A DNA stretch of 64,000 nt from Granulosicoccus sp045106475 (GTDB lineage: Bacteria > Pseudomonadota > Gammaproteobacteria > Granulosicoccales > Granulosicoccaceae), in assembly GCA_045106475.1 (NCBI GenBank), contig JBGCEO010000040.1, forward strand, positions 21,527 to 85,526, in the 5' to 3' direction. The notes beneath the pieces were generated by a model. It did no database searches. It saw only the letters and a program-made list of their open reading frames with translations, and had not been told where the DNA came from. The first letter of the stretch is position 1; each line of letters begins with the position of its first letter. Position numbers and translations under genes: made by a program. This document shows positions 43,638 through 53,988 of this stretch, piece by piece.

Positions 43638-45833
43638 CTACGCCGTTTTGAGCTCTTGCATAGAACGAGACCGCAAGATCTGCACTGTTAAAACGAATAG
43701 CAAAAGACTAACCCAATGAACAGATACTGATCCGCCAGTTGTTACCCGTCTGCCTGTCTCGGACGAACCACCGGCTGGAGGGTTGTTATCGACCGGGGTC
43801 GGAGTGCTCTCCGGGGCTGAATCCAAACTCATGTCAAGTACATAATCGCTGCGCTGCGATCCCGTGATCGAGACGAACCACAATCCGGACTCAGATACAC
43901 TGACTGAGCATCGCTGGGCGGATTGCCCCGGCAGCACACCCTCGCATTCAGCACTGGCAAGATTATCTTCAGACAGTGGCAGCCCACGAGAAACATACAG
44001 ATTGATGCCAGCGTCAGCGCTCACTTCAGTGATCCATTGACCGGCTTGCAGATTAATCGCATAGGTATCCAACGCTCCTGCTTCTAATGTACTCACGACT
44101 CGATCATCGAGTTCGATCAAGGGTTGACCTACCTTAAGCATGCCACCAGTGGAAGGAACACCCTGTTCATCCACCAGGAAGAGCAGGTAGTGTCCGGGTG
44201 GAGTGGAGTTTCGTGACGAGGGTAATGGAAACGTTATAGACGTACCCGATTGCGAAAACGACAAGGGTACAAGTCGTTGATCCTGGTTTTCAGAGTGAGT
44301 AGCCGAACCTAACTTGATTAAGTGAGCCTTAACTATTGTTGAACCTGAACTCGTTGACAGCTGGATGGTTTCACCATAGTTTGCAGCCTCTGGTACTCCA
44401 ATTAATGCAGGCCTGGAGGCCAGAGTCGCATCACCGGCATATAGATATGGCGGTGTGAAAATCTCAGCATTTCGCTCTTCATAGCCGGCTGCATAGCAAT
44501 CACCGCAAATGCCACCGCCACCGGACAGCACACGACCATCTTGTAGCAACAATGCAGACGAATGATACTGCCGATCGCCCTGCATCGGATTAAGTACTCT
44601 AAACTGACCTGTTGCAGGATCCCAAAGCTCTGTTACCTGCGTTGCACCTTCTGCGCTGTAGTAACGCGTCCCATCAGTGTTACCACCGGTTACAAGAACC
44701 GATCCATCTGCAAGGATAGTAAGATTATGCTGGCGCCTACCCACAGTCATTGAGCCACTGTCGCTGGTCTGCTGTGTTTGTGTGTCGATAACTACAGCGC
44801 TGCTTTCAGAATCACCACCACCAGCTACCAGAATCTTGCCAACATCAAACATTGCATAACTGCCATAGTCACGCAATGCGATTTCATCCCTTGGTGGACC
44901 ATTCGTCCAGGTACCAAGATCCTCTGTTTCCAAACGCGCTACGAGATTCTGAGGACCGAATGAGATAACCGACCCGTCCGGCGCTGACTGCACCCACTGA
45001 TAATCGTAGGCGATTGCATCGCTATCTTCTTCAGTCTGCAACCACCAGGATCCACTCGCATCAGGCACAGCATTGTCCAGATCACGCCAGGTTTGATCAA
45101 ATTGAAAGACCTCGGCCACAACATCCTCTTCATAGCCACCGCCGAAGGCCAGCATTTCACCATTGGATAAAGCGGCAACCGAGGCATACCAACGGGGCGC
45201 GTTCATATTGTCTGTTCGCCGCCAGGTATTGGTTTCAGGTTCATAAATATTGCTATGGGATAGAGGTGCATTCGCTCCTGCACGACCGCCATCGCCACCA
45301 GCAAAAAGGATACGCCCATCCCAGAGATGCGCCGACCCGGCACAGAACAAATCGGTGCCCGTGTCGTTATTCGTGGACACATGGCTATTAGTCACGGGAT
45401 CCCAAAGGGTTACTCGCGTAGTGGATATATCGTTGGTTGCAGGGTCATCATCTGAATCATCCGGTGTAGCATCCCAGGACAATACTTTTCCGGTGGGCAA
45501 AAGCGCTGCATGAATGGCCACAATCGGCCAATCGTATAAAGGGGACCAACTACCCCCAAGCACAGGACTCATAATTTGAGCGGCGGGAGGGCTTAACTCG
45601 ATGGAAGGAGTCATTTCGGCAGAAATGGGGGCATCGACCGAATTTAACCGGGCATCAGATGGAAGACTGTCGCTGGATATTTCACTCAGTATTTCAGCTA
45701 CTTCGCCATGTCCATCAGATGGATCTGTACCGTGCGCTGCCACATTGCCTGCCAGACCAATGCTTGCCACGGCGACAAGCACAATCGTCAGCAGACAAAC
45801 ATTGCGGAACCGGATTAACTGAAATAGTGTCAT
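43638..45833 (-). CDS. Secreted copper radical oxidase (galactose oxidase-like), C-terminal sorting tail
   Basis: The ATG at 45833 gives 731 residues beginning with a signal peptide ending at NVAAHG; a longer start at 45908 is less likely. Kelch repeats and the DUF1929 C-terminal domain are present. The galactose-oxidase active-site residues appear to be there: Cys in DLFCAG, Tyr in RWYAS, Tyr-His in RQYHSS and His in ATHSEN. A Ser/Pro linker and a GG motif plus one hydrophobic helix and basic end (residues about 700-731) look like a GlyGly-CTERM sorting signal. Confidence 0.85.
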   Translation of the reverse strand: MTLFQLIRFRNVCLLTIVLVAVASIGLAGNVAAHGTDPSDGHGEVAEILSEISSDSLPSDARLNSVDAPISAEMTPSIELSPPAAQIMSPVLGGSWSPLYDWPIVAIHAALLPTGKVLSWDATPDDSDDDPATNDISTTRVTLWDPVTNSHVSTNNDTGTDLFCAGSAHLWDGRILFAGGDGGRAGANAPLSHSNIYEPETNTWRRTDNMNAPRWYASVAALSNGEMLAFGGGYEEDVVAEVFQFDQTWRDLDNAVPDASGSWWLQTEEDSDAIAYDYQWVQSAPDGSVISFGPQNLVARLETEDLGTWTNGPPRDEIALRDYGSYAMFDVGKILVAGGGDSESSAVVIDTQTQQTSDSGSMTVGRRQHNLTILADGSVLVTGGNTDGTRYYSAEGATQVTELWDPATGQFRVLNPMQGDRQYHSSALLLQDGRVLSGGGGICGDCYAAGYEERNAEIFTPPYLYAGDATLASRPALIGVPEAANYGETIQLSTSSGSTIVKAHLIKLGSATHSENQDQRLVPLSFSQSGTSITFPLPSSRNSTPPGHYLLFLVDEQGVPSTGGMLKVGQPLIELDDRVVSTLEAGALDTYAINLQAGQWITEVSADAGINLYVSRGLPLSEDNLASAECEGVLPGQSAQRCSVSVSESGLWFVSITGSQRSDYVLDMSLDSAPESTPTPVDNNPPAGGSSETGRRVTTGGSVSVHWVSLLLFVLTVQILRSRSMQELKTA

Positions 45834-46047
45834 AACCCCTTTGCGATCAACCCTACAGAGCCGCCTACTGTACTCCGTGTGTACGCATGTGGTCTTGATA
45901 CCGCGCAAGCTAGAGAAGAGAGTTTTGTGCAGTTGTCCGCAGAAACGCGATTCCAGTGCCGATCAAAACACAGTCTGTGGCTTTGAACCGTGAAAGTGAT
46001 TGAAGACATTGGCCGATAAAGAATAAACCGTAATCACGACAATTTAC

Positions 46048-46989
46048 ATGAATCAGCCAGCGACTGCCGAAGTGACCGCACTGGAGCTCAATTCGGACAC
46101 AGCCCTAAGCGATGTGCTTGCTCAGCTAGAACGAATCCTGCTGGGCAAACGTGAACAGACTACACTCGCCTTTGCTTGTCTGCTTGCTCGTGGTCACCTC
46201 CTGATTGAAGATGTGCCCGGCGTGGGCAAAACCACTCTGGCACATGCCCTGGGAGCAACGCTGGGTCTACCGTGGACTCGCGTTCAATTCACCAGCGACC
46301 TGTTACCCGCAGACGTGGTTGGCGTATCTGTCTTTAATGCAAACAAGCAGAGTTTCGAGTTTAAACCTGGTCCGGTTTTTACCTCTATTCTTTTAGCCGA
46401 TGAAATCAACCGAGCACCACCAAAGGCGCAAAGTGCTCTACTGGAGGCGATGGAAGAGAGACAGGTATCTGTCGATGGCACAACCCATGAACTCAGTGAC
46501 GATTTTTTTGTTATCGCCACACAAAATCCGGCTGATCAACTGGGTGCATTTCCGCTACCGGAATCACAGCTAGATCGTTTTCTGGTAGGTATCGAAATCG
46601 GCTATCCCAGTGCAGAAGCCGAACGAATATTACTGGAGCAAGGAGACACTCGCAGCAAGGCCACTGATCTTGCAGCCAAGCTATCCAGTCGCCAACTGAA
46701 GCATTGGATTAGTCAATGTGAGGCCATACATGTCAGTGCTCCGGTGCTGGATTACATCCAGGCACTGTTGATGGCCAGTAGAATCGAGGGTAGCGGTTTA
46801 AGCCCACGCGCAGGTCTGAGTCTTGTTCGCTTGTGCAAGGCATTAGCATTTATAAATGGCCGCGACCATGCACTGCCGGACGATGTGCGCAATGTGTTTC
46901 CCTCTCTGGCAGGCCATCGCCTAACCGGACGGGTGAGCAGCGGATACCACCGCGCCAGGGAAATACTTGAACAAGTCAAGATGCCATAG
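46048..46989 (+). CDS. MoxR-type AAA ATPase
   Basis: 313 residues. Walker A is GVGKTT within LIEDVPGVGKTTLAHALG; Walker B is LLADEINRAPPKAQSALLEAMEE; sensor 1 is FVIATQNP. MoxR ATPases act as chaperones in complex or metal assembly and nearly always precede a DUF58 gene, as here. It is 50 bp upstream of that gene and divergent from the copper oxidase gene. Confidence 0.95.
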   Translation: MNQPATAEVTALELNSDTALSDVLAQLERILLGKREQTTLAFACLLARGHLLIEDVPGVGKTTLAHALGATLGLPWTRVQFTSDLLPADVVGVSVFNANKQSFEFKPGPVFTSILLADEINRAPPKAQSALLEAMEERQVSVDGTTHELSDDFFVIATQNPADQLGAFPLPESQLDRFLVGIEIGYPSAEAERILLEQGDTRSKATDLAAKLSSRQLKHWISQCEAIHVSAPVLDYIQALLMASRIEGSGLSPRAGLSLVRLCKALAFINGRDHALPDDVRNVFPSLAGHRLTGRVSSGYHRAREILEQVKMP

Positions 46990-47039
46990 AACATCCACCA
47001 CATAAATACCCAGACTTGGCTACTCAGAACGCAAGCATT

Positions 47040-47996
47040 ATGAATCCGCGAAAAAGCGATTTCTGGCAACGGGTATTTCGCACGCGCCCGGAAGATTCTC
47101 TGCCGCATGTCGTGGCTCATCAACGCATCTACATCGTACCCACCAAACGAGGCTGGGCTTTTTTGTTTGCGCTGTTGCTAATGCTGATCGCTGCGGTTAA
47201 CTATTCATTGTCCCTTGGTTATGCCTTGTGTTTTTTATTGACCGGACTATTTGCCGCAACTCTGCTGCATACCTATCGCAATCTGGCTGGCCTGGGAATT
47301 AATGGCATTTCCTGCTCTGATACGTTTGCCGGTTCGCCGCTTGAGTTCAACATAACGCTGTGCAATACACGCGTTCAACCACGCCATGGAATTCGAATTG
47401 CCACTCATGACGGAGTAAACACGCGGGTACGCGTTGAGGGTGAAGCTACCGTTGATGCAATGCTATCAGTGGACACCAAGATTCGCGGCACGCACACACT
47501 CGGGCGATTAACGTTGCAAAGTGATTGGCCACTAGGCTTATGGACCAGCTGGAGCTATTTACATGCACCGGCAAGCGCACTGGTATTTCCCCGACCGGAA
47601 AAGCATGCTCCTCCGTTACCTTCATCAAACGAGACTTCGCAAGGAGCTACTAGCTCACCTGGCAGGCAAGGCGATGTATCCGGGCTGCGAGAATACATCC
47701 CTGGCGACGCCATTGGTTCTATAGCCTGGAAAAGTGCAGCACGAGGTTTGGGTTTACGGGTGCGTACCTTCGACTCGGAAGTAGGTCCTTCACAGACTTT
47801 ATTAAGTTTGCAACACACCGGTAATTTCGCCTTGGAAGAACAGCTCTCTCGCCTCTGCGCTTGGGTGCTGCAGGCTGAAAAATCCAGTATTGACTATGCT
47901 TTGCAACTTCCACACGAGCAACTGGATACTGGTCGCGGAACAGAGCAACGCCTGAAGGCACTCAGAGCGTTGGCAATGCACGGCAAGGGCATATGA
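47040..47996 (+). CDS. DUF58 membrane protein
   Basis: 318 residues from the ATG at 47040; a TTG at 47016 would add eight residues. Two or three N-terminal membrane helices (about 35-85) precede a beta-rich middle and the DUF58 signature LREYIPGDAIGSIAWKSAAR (about 215-235). It is a typical partner of MoxR and of the transglutaminase that overlaps its end. Role unknown in detail, likely in envelope assembly or proteolysis. Confidence 0.9.
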   Translation: MNPRKSDFWQRVFRTRPEDSLPHVVAHQRIYIVPTKRGWAFLFALLLMLIAAVNYSLSLGYALCFLLTGLFAATLLHTYRNLAGLGINGISCSDTFAGSPLEFNITLCNTRVQPRHGIRIATHDGVNTRVRVEGEATVDAMLSVDTKIRGTHTLGRLTLQSDWPLGLWTSWSYLHAPASALVFPRPEKHAPPLPSSNETSQGATSSPGRQGDVSGLREYIPGDAIGSIAWKSAARGLGLRVRTFDSEVGPSQTLLSLQHTGNFALEEQLSRLCAWVLQAEKSSIDYALQLPHEQLDTGRGTEQRLKALRALAMHGKGI

Positions 47997-50113
47997 GCGC
48001 AACACAGGCAATGTGGCACAAGTTCATCCCTGAGCTTGGACAAACTCGTCAGCCTGATATGGATGCACGCACACTGTATGCCTTGGCAAGCTTGTTACTG
48101 CTAGTGCAGCTACCACATGTACTGCATCTACCTCTGTGGGTTAGTGTTACAGGTTCAACACTGGTTGGCCTGCGCCTCCTGTTACTGAAGAAATCTGATC
48201 AGTGGGCTCTGCGTATTTTACTATCGCCCGTGTCCGTTACCCTGATTGCCGCAGCCAGCGCGATGTTGATCAAAGCAGACTTTGGCTACTTCATAGGTCG
48301 TGATCCGTCTGTTGCTTTCCTCTCTGTGTTGGTTGCTGCCAAATTTGCTGAGGTACGCCGTACCAGCGATGCAACACTTTTGCTGTGCCTGGCGGCGTTC
48401 CTGCTACTCACACAATATTTCTACTCGCAAACGATTCTCTCGGCATTGATAACCTTGCCTGCAGTTATCGCACTAGCCTATTCTCTGGCTGTTTTGCGAG
48501 ACCCGGGCAATCCATCCCAAGTGGTCGAACAGCTCAAACTGGTTGGCACTCTGTTGATTCAAGGCCTACCTCTCGCAGCCTTACTGTTCGTCGTTTTTCC
48601 AAGGTTACCAGGGCCGCTTTGGTCATTACCAGAGGATGCTATGGCTAGCACTGGCTTGTCTGACTCCATGTCTCCGGGGTCGATCGGACAATTGTCGCAA
48701 TCAGCGCAAGTGGCGTTTCGTGTTGAATTCGAGGGAACACCACCACCGAACAATCAGCGGTATTGGCGAGGTCCGGTTCTGTCGGAATTTGATGGGCGTA
48801 GCTGGGGCGTTAGTTCGGTTAATCACCTGGCCACACCTCAATACTCAGGTGCTGCTCAAAATCTTCTCAACTACACCGTAACGCTACAGCCTCACAGGCA
48901 AAAATGGTTGTTTGCACTTGACGCTGCAGCTTCTTTGCCTACTTCAAGCACGTCGATAGAGCAAAATGGCGGGCAAGCAAACCCTGCTGAAACTGTCGGA
49001 CGACTTATGAGTGACGGACAGATGATAGCTAGAAAACCTGTCTCACAAGTGCTTCGCTACAGACAAAGCTCACTTCTAACCGATGCAGTGACCCCAGCAC
49101 ACAAGCCAACTGCACAAACCCTTTCTTTACCGGGAAAGAATATAAAAACCATTGCGTTCGCCAACGAGCTACGCAAGAATTCCGACAGTCATATGGACTA
49201 CGCCAACCGCGTGCTACAGCATTTCAATCAGCAGCAGTTTTATTACACCTTAAGTCCGCAGCTGCTCGGTGATACCCCTGTAGATGAATTCCTGTTTGGT
49301 ACTCGATCGGGGTTCTGCGAGCACTATGCAGCGGCCTTTGTTGTGTTGATGCGCGGTGCCGGTATTCCTGCGCGCGTGGTTACCGGCTATCTGGGCGGAG
49401 AAATCAATGGGGACTATATGATTGTTCGCCAATCAGATGCCCACGCCTGGGCTGAAGCTTTCATCAACGGCGCATGGCGACGATTTGATCCGACTGGCGC
49501 AGTAGCGCCTTCGCGCGTTGAACAAGGCCTCGCTGCAGCACTACCCAATGAATCCCAGGTTCCTCGATTGGCCCGTGAAGCGTCCGGCTGGCTTCGCGAT
49601 GCACAACTGCGATGGGATGCGATGAATCATGATTGGCAAAGAATGGTTATCGATTTTGATAACAAGTCTCAAGACGAACTCTGGGATAAACTGGGCCTTC
49701 CAAAACCTGCTCTTTGGCAGATAACGCTTGCAGTTTTACTATTTGCAGGGACTTGGTGTGCAGCAGTGCTAGGTATGCCTAGCTTTAAAAGAAGCAAACT
49801 GGCAGCTGACGAACGACTATGGCTAAGACTCTGCCAACTTCTGACCTCTTATGGCTTAATGCGAGGACAAAGCGAAACATCTACAGAATTTCTGCATCGT
49901 TGTGCGATGCGCTGGCCCGAACAGTCGGAACGGTTTATTCGCATGAACACCGGTTTTAACGCACTTCGATTCACACCTCTGGTTGATTCCGAACGCAATG
50001 AATTGCGACAGAGCATTAAGCGTGATTACCGGGTATTAATCTGGTCACTCTTTAAAACGGAAAAACTCAGAAAGTCTGCCAGTAAATCATTGAAGCATGC
50101 AGGAAACCACTAG
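47993..50113 (+). CDS. Transglutaminase-like membrane protein (TgpA/DUF3488 type)
   Basis: 706 residues; its ATGA start overlaps the DUF58 stop by 4 bp. About six N-terminal helices, a large periplasmic part with a transglutaminase core, one more helix (about 575-600) and a DUF4129-like tail. The catalytic triad is Cys in SGFCEHYAAAF, His in SDAHAWAEAF and Asp in WRRFDPTGA. TgpA is essential in P. aeruginosa; here it completes a MoxR-DUF58-TgpA operon. Confidence 0.93.
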   Translation: MSATQAMWHKFIPELGQTRQPDMDARTLYALASLLLLVQLPHVLHLPLWVSVTGSTLVGLRLLLLKKSDQWALRILLSPVSVTLIAAASAMLIKADFGYFIGRDPSVAFLSVLVAAKFAEVRRTSDATLLLCLAAFLLLTQYFYSQTILSALITLPAVIALAYSLAVLRDPGNPSQVVEQLKLVGTLLIQGLPLAALLFVVFPRLPGPLWSLPEDAMASTGLSDSMSPGSIGQLSQSAQVAFRVEFEGTPPPNNQRYWRGPVLSEFDGRSWGVSSVNHLATPQYSGAAQNLLNYTVTLQPHRQKWLFALDAAASLPTSSTSIEQNGGQANPAETVGRLMSDGQMIARKPVSQVLRYRQSSLLTDAVTPAHKPTAQTLSLPGKNIKTIAFANELRKNSDSHMDYANRVLQHFNQQQFYYTLSPQLLGDTPVDEFLFGTRSGFCEHYAAAFVVLMRGAGIPARVVTGYLGGEINGDYMIVRQSDAHAWAEAFINGAWRRFDPTGAVAPSRVEQGLAAALPNESQVPRLAREASGWLRDAQLRWDAMNHDWQRMVIDFDNKSQDELWDKLGLPKPALWQITLAVLLFAGTWCAAVLGMPSFKRSKLAADERLWLRLCQLLTSYGLMRGQSETSTEFLHRCAMRWPEQSERFIRMNTGFNALRFTPLVDSERNELRQSIKRDYRVLIWSLFKTEKLRKSASKSLKHAGNH

Positions 50114-51345
50114 ATACGATAGAGATGGTTGTCCCATTGCAAGCGATGGTGCGCAAGATCCAGTGAACCCTTGCTTGAAATTTGCACAACATCACCAGCA
50201 CCACTTGTCACAATGGACGAATGAACACTCTCGCTGTCTGCATTGTTAGCAGTCTTGCTATCACTCATGGACGATTGGGCAGCGGCAACTCCACTGCAAT
50301 CCATCACAGACGCAATTTCTCGCACTGCATGGGTATGCCGATCAATTGAAAAAACAACTCCGCCTCTTGACGATGTGTATAGCACTGAATCTCCCATAAC
50401 AGCCACAGACGATAAATACTGCTGAGTACGCGCCTGCAGTGCATCCGGCAAGCTAACCAACCCAAGGCCAGCTGCGGATACAGTCCCGCTATAACTACGC
50501 ATAGTCTCATTAAGGCAGATATAACCAGCCAGACCTTGCAAGACTGGATGACTACCCTGATACTGGCACGCAAACCATACCTTGCCCTCTCCCGCATAAG
50601 CAAGATGACGTATCGACATCTCTTGCATATCCTGTGCTAACACATGCCTACCCACGATGCGACCTGTACCCGCATCGATCAGCGCTATCGACGCCTGCAT
50701 GGTATCTAGATTCAGCTTATCCCGACCAGAATCAGGGTGTGTTTCGATGCCGCCATTAGCAACCACCAGCAAATTGGTTCCGGGTATACCAATCACTTCG
50801 TGCGGACCAATACCACCCGTCTCTAATTCGCCTAGACGTCTGTAGGCATGCGCTGCATCATAGACGCCCAATACCCCCCTCGATTGATCATAGTCATTTT
50901 CGGTAGCGTAAAGCACATCACCCGATAAGGAAAAAACGCCATGACCGTAAAAATGACGTCCTTTCTGCGCGCTTATCTGCAACTGCTTGTCAGGGTCACT
51001 CAAAGTGAATGCACTCATGAAATAACCAGGCCTTCGGGAAAAGATAACAGCCTTTTTTGAAGCACGATGACCGGCAGCCCCATGGGCACGACTTGGCAGT
51101 GGCAGAGTAGCGACAAGCCTTGCCTCATCATCAAACAACACACCAACGTGACTACCATCTACTGCACGAGCGCCACTAATGAAAAGTGACGATGTGCTCT
51201 CTGATGATACCGTCGCCGCAGGAGCATCACGCTGAGTAGACTGAGCACTTGGCTGTAAATCTGCCAATGCAGATAGGCCGTGTGATGTCAGCGCCATTCC
51301 CATTGCTGCACGTAATACAGCCCTTCGTTCTTGATTCAGTATCAA
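50110..51345 (-). CDS. DUF1513 iron-operon protein
   Basis: 411 residues with a Tat-like or Sec leader (ERRAVLRAAMGMALTSHGLSALA). The beta-propeller DUF1513 region contains GGIGPHEVIGIPGTNLLVVANGG and VLYATENDYDQSRGVLGVYD. The family co-occurs with imelysin and di-haem cytochrome genes and is taken to work in iron uptake. Its start overlaps the stop of the upstream imelysin by 4 bp, so it is the last gene of a coupled operon. It is convergent with tgpA, and the two genes overlap by 4 bp. Confidence 0.85.
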   Translation of the reverse strand: MILNQERRAVLRAAMGMALTSHGLSALADLQPSAQSTQRDAPAATVSSESTSSLFISGARAVDGSHVGVLFDDEARLVATLPLPSRAHGAAGHRASKKAVIFSRRPGYFMSAFTLSDPDKQLQISAQKGRHFYGHGVFSLSGDVLYATENDYDQSRGVLGVYDAAHAYRRLGELETGGIGPHEVIGIPGTNLLVVANGGIETHPDSGRDKLNLDTMQASIALIDAGTGRIVGRHVLAQDMQEMSIRHLAYAGEGKVWFACQYQGSHPVLQGLAGYICLNETMRSYSGTVSAAGLGLVSLPDALQARTQQYLSSVAVMGDSVLYTSSRGGVVFSIDRHTHAVREIASVMDCSGVAAAQSSMSDSKTANNADSESVHSSIVTSGAGDVVQISSKGSLDLAHHRLQWDNHLYRI

Positions 51346-52421
51346 TCCCCATCCTCGCTATTAAACCCTGCACTGATACCGAGCGTAGACACCAATCGAT
51401 CATTCACGGTTAATCGGATACCATCAACAACTGCAGCCAATGATCTGATCAGGCTTAAAGCATCCTCATTTAGGGTTCTCGTATCGCTACTCAGAGATGT
51501 CAGCGCTTTCAACTTATCAAGCAATACCTCTACCGTACGAAATTCAAATTGCAGTTCCCTGTGCAAGCCGCCTCGGCTCGCCAATCCTGAATCAAGTATC
51601 AGAGCGCGTATACCCTCCAGATTTCCGTCAAGCATCCTCACGGTTTGCTGACTTTTCCACAAGGGTGCATCACGTAGCGCAGCTTTGGTTGATGAAAGCA
51701 ATGGCGCAAGTTTTTTTTCTGCGATCACATCAAGCCCCACCACAATTTGCGTAACCAGACTACGAATGACTTCATCCTCTGATCGAAAAAGCCGAGCGCC
51801 AGGAGTAGCATGAGTCATTTGATATGAAATCCCCTCACTATCGACCCACTCTTGCGACATCGAGTTGACAATTGATCGAAGGTTGCCAGCTATCGCAAGC
51901 AAAACACGACATTCGTTGCCTGAAGTAGACTCACTGAATAGATCAGCGCCTGCGGATGAAAATAATAAACGTTCGAGCGCTGGTATGCCCTGCAAGGCAA
52001 CACTCTTAGCGGACAACTGCTGAGTCGTCAAAGTTGCCGACTCAGCAGAGTTCAGCAATGCGCGCATCTGACGTTCACCCACTCGACGTTTATCAGGCCA
52101 GTAGAACAACCGGTTTTTTCGATTATCTAAAAGCATTGGTCCAACACGATAGAACTCAATGCGCGCGAACCGGTATACAAACCGATCAAATTGACCATGT
52201 GCGGTTGCCAGGGTTGATTGATCTGGATTGCTGCACAACAGTTCAGTGTGGGCCAGCAAGTCTTCTCCAGAATCTGCAAGTTCATCATGAAACGGACGGT
52301 AGATATCAACTATTGTGCGATTAATAGATGAGACCAGGGGCTCGATGGAGCTATCATCATTGCCATGCACCTTCATCCCTATAATGGCAAGCAATATGAA
52401 ATAAGCGATCAGTCTTTTCAT
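51342..52421 (-). CDS. Imelysin-like protein (second copy, EFYRVGP type)
   Basis: 359 residues with a signal peptide to about VHG (20). The FARIEFYRVGP and RMRALL segments match the second imelysin type in IrpA-like clusters, which lacks the HxxE site of the first copy (53989-55254). Presumably periplasmic. Its start overlaps the end of the di-haem cytochrome by 4 bp. Confidence 0.8.
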   Translation of the reverse strand: MKRLIAYFILLAIIGMKVHGNDDSSIEPLVSSINRTIVDIYRPFHDELADSGEDLLAHTELLCSNPDQSTLATAHGQFDRFVYRFARIEFYRVGPMLLDNRKNRLFYWPDKRRVGERQMRALLNSAESATLTTQQLSAKSVALQGIPALERLLFSSAGADLFSESTSGNECRVLLAIAGNLRSIVNSMSQEWVDSEGISYQMTHATPGARLFRSEDEVIRSLVTQIVVGLDVIAEKKLAPLLSSTKAALRDAPLWKSQQTVRMLDGNLEGIRALILDSGLASRGGLHRELQFEFRTVEVLLDKLKALTSLSSDTRTLNEDALSLIRSLAAVVDGIRLTVNDRLVSTLGISAGFNSEDGD

Positions 52422-53917
52422 AGGGACTCTAAAAATCTGATCAAGGCATTACGCTGCCGAGCCGTCATTGCGACTACTTTGTCTCTAGAGGCTTTAGCTT
52501 CACCGCCATGCCAGAGCACTGCATCAAGCAATGTTTTGGCACGACCATCATGCAAGAAGCTTGTGTTAGGGTTGACGCGCTTAGCTAAGCCAATCCCCCA
52601 CAGAGGCGATGTACGCCATTCTCGACCCTCTGCACTCCCCTCACCTGCATTGTCTGCAAGCATCTCACCCATGTCATGTAACAGCAGATCGGTGTAGGGC
52701 CAGATAAGTTGAAATGCATGTTCTTCTTGATGCGCATCTCTAGCCGTTACATGCTTGGGTATATGACAGGCAGTGCACCGGCTCGAATAGAACAATGATT
52801 TTCCAAGTAGCACTTCAGGATCGTCGACGTTTCGTCTGGCAGGAACAGCCAGGTTAGCCGCGTAAAAGGTAATAAGATCGACCACCTTAACTGGCGCTTC
52901 CCCCAATCCCAGCTGCGATTGATCACCGTGAGCAAGCGTTGCACAAACGCGTTGCGCATCTGTGCAGTCGCCTTGTGGATTAGTAAGAGCTGCGGTTGAG
53001 AGCCCCATATCCGTCAAGAGTGCATGAACGTTTTGTTCTCTAACACTAGACATAGCCGCCTTGTGGCCAAAGCGCCCCAACACGCGACTACCATCGGTCA
53101 GCACTTGCCAATTTGCACGACCCGATATGCCATCACCATCAGCATCTGACGGATCAGCATAGGCCAGTATGTGTTCACTCTGGATCGCTTCAAGCAACCC
53201 AAGACCAATCATCGCCGGTGCGATTCGGGGTGATATGCGAGTATTTGGATCCATATCGCCATACGCCAGTTCATCCAGTGTGTATATCGGATCCTGTAGC
53301 TCATGCTTTGTGCCGTCCGAGAAGTTAACCGTTCTAGACGTTTCTTCGATCTTGACCCAACCCTCGGCAGCTACGCCTGGCACGGCTGATGTTTGTAATT
53401 GATTGCCATACATCGGATCACCCTGCCATTGATCACCGACCTTGTTCTTAAGCTGCAGCACAAGGGAGGTAGTCTTTTCACCATGCTGCGGTAATTGACC
53501 CCGACCATCCTTGATGTGACAGGACTGACAGGCACGTGCGTTATAGAAGGGACCTAGCCCATCGGATGCCAGAGTAGAAGATGGTGATGCAATCCAGAAT
53601 TTGTTGAACAAGGCATTACCAAGCTTAAAATTCTGTAGCCCCTCAAAGTCCAGTGTACTCGTCTCATGAGAATAGGCATTACGATCCACCGCTAAGCGTT
53701 GCGTCCCTGCACCGCCTTGCATCAACTCAAACGGCTCTGCCTGGGCGAAGTCTTCACCGGGTTTCAGTACATCTCTGACTCGTTGCACTTCCGGCCAAAT
53801 CGCAGCCGGCACAGATTGCTGCTCAACCGCGCTGTATGGGCGCAATTCTGATGCAAGCCCTTGAGCGGCTTGCAAACAAAGAACAACAGTCAAGGCAAAG
53901 AAAGCAAACGTGTACAT
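52418..53917 (-). CDS. Di-haem cytochrome c, DUF1111 (thiol-oxidoreductase-like) protein
   Basis: 499 residues with a signal peptide ending near GLASE. Two haem c sites are visible: CQSCH and CTACH. NALFNKFWIASPSSTLASDGLGPFYNARACQSCH is the DUF1111 hallmark region (only partly quoted by family position here), with a further DADGDGISGR calcium-like loop. In Fur-controlled iron clusters this protein sits with imelysin. Overlaps the next gene by 4 bp and follows the first imelysin after 71 bp. Confidence 0.9.
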   Translation of the reverse strand: MYTFAFFALTVVLCLQAAQGLASELRPYSAVEQQSVPAAIWPEVQRVRDVLKPGEDFAQAEPFELMQGGAGTQRLAVDRNAYSHETSTLDFEGLQNFKLGNALFNKFWIASPSSTLASDGLGPFYNARACQSCHIKDGRGQLPQHGEKTTSLVLQLKNKVGDQWQGDPMYGNQLQTSAVPGVAAEGWVKIEETSRTVNFSDGTKHELQDPIYTLDELAYGDMDPNTRISPRIAPAMIGLGLLEAIQSEHILAYADPSDADGDGISGRANWQVLTDGSRVLGRFGHKAAMSSVREQNVHALLTDMGLSTAALTNPQGDCTDAQRVCATLAHGDQSQLGLGEAPVKVVDLITFYAANLAVPARRNVDDPEVLLGKSLFYSSRCTACHIPKHVTARDAHQEEHAFQLIWPYTDLLLHDMGEMLADNAGEGSAEGREWRTSPLWGIGLAKRVNPNTSFLHDGRAKTLLDAVLWHGGEAKASRDKVVAMTARQRNALIRFLESL

Positions 53918-53988
53918 ATAACCTTCAGCTAAAACATCGAATCGAACTGTAATAGGTAACCCTTCAACCTTGACCGTATGCTTGACGC

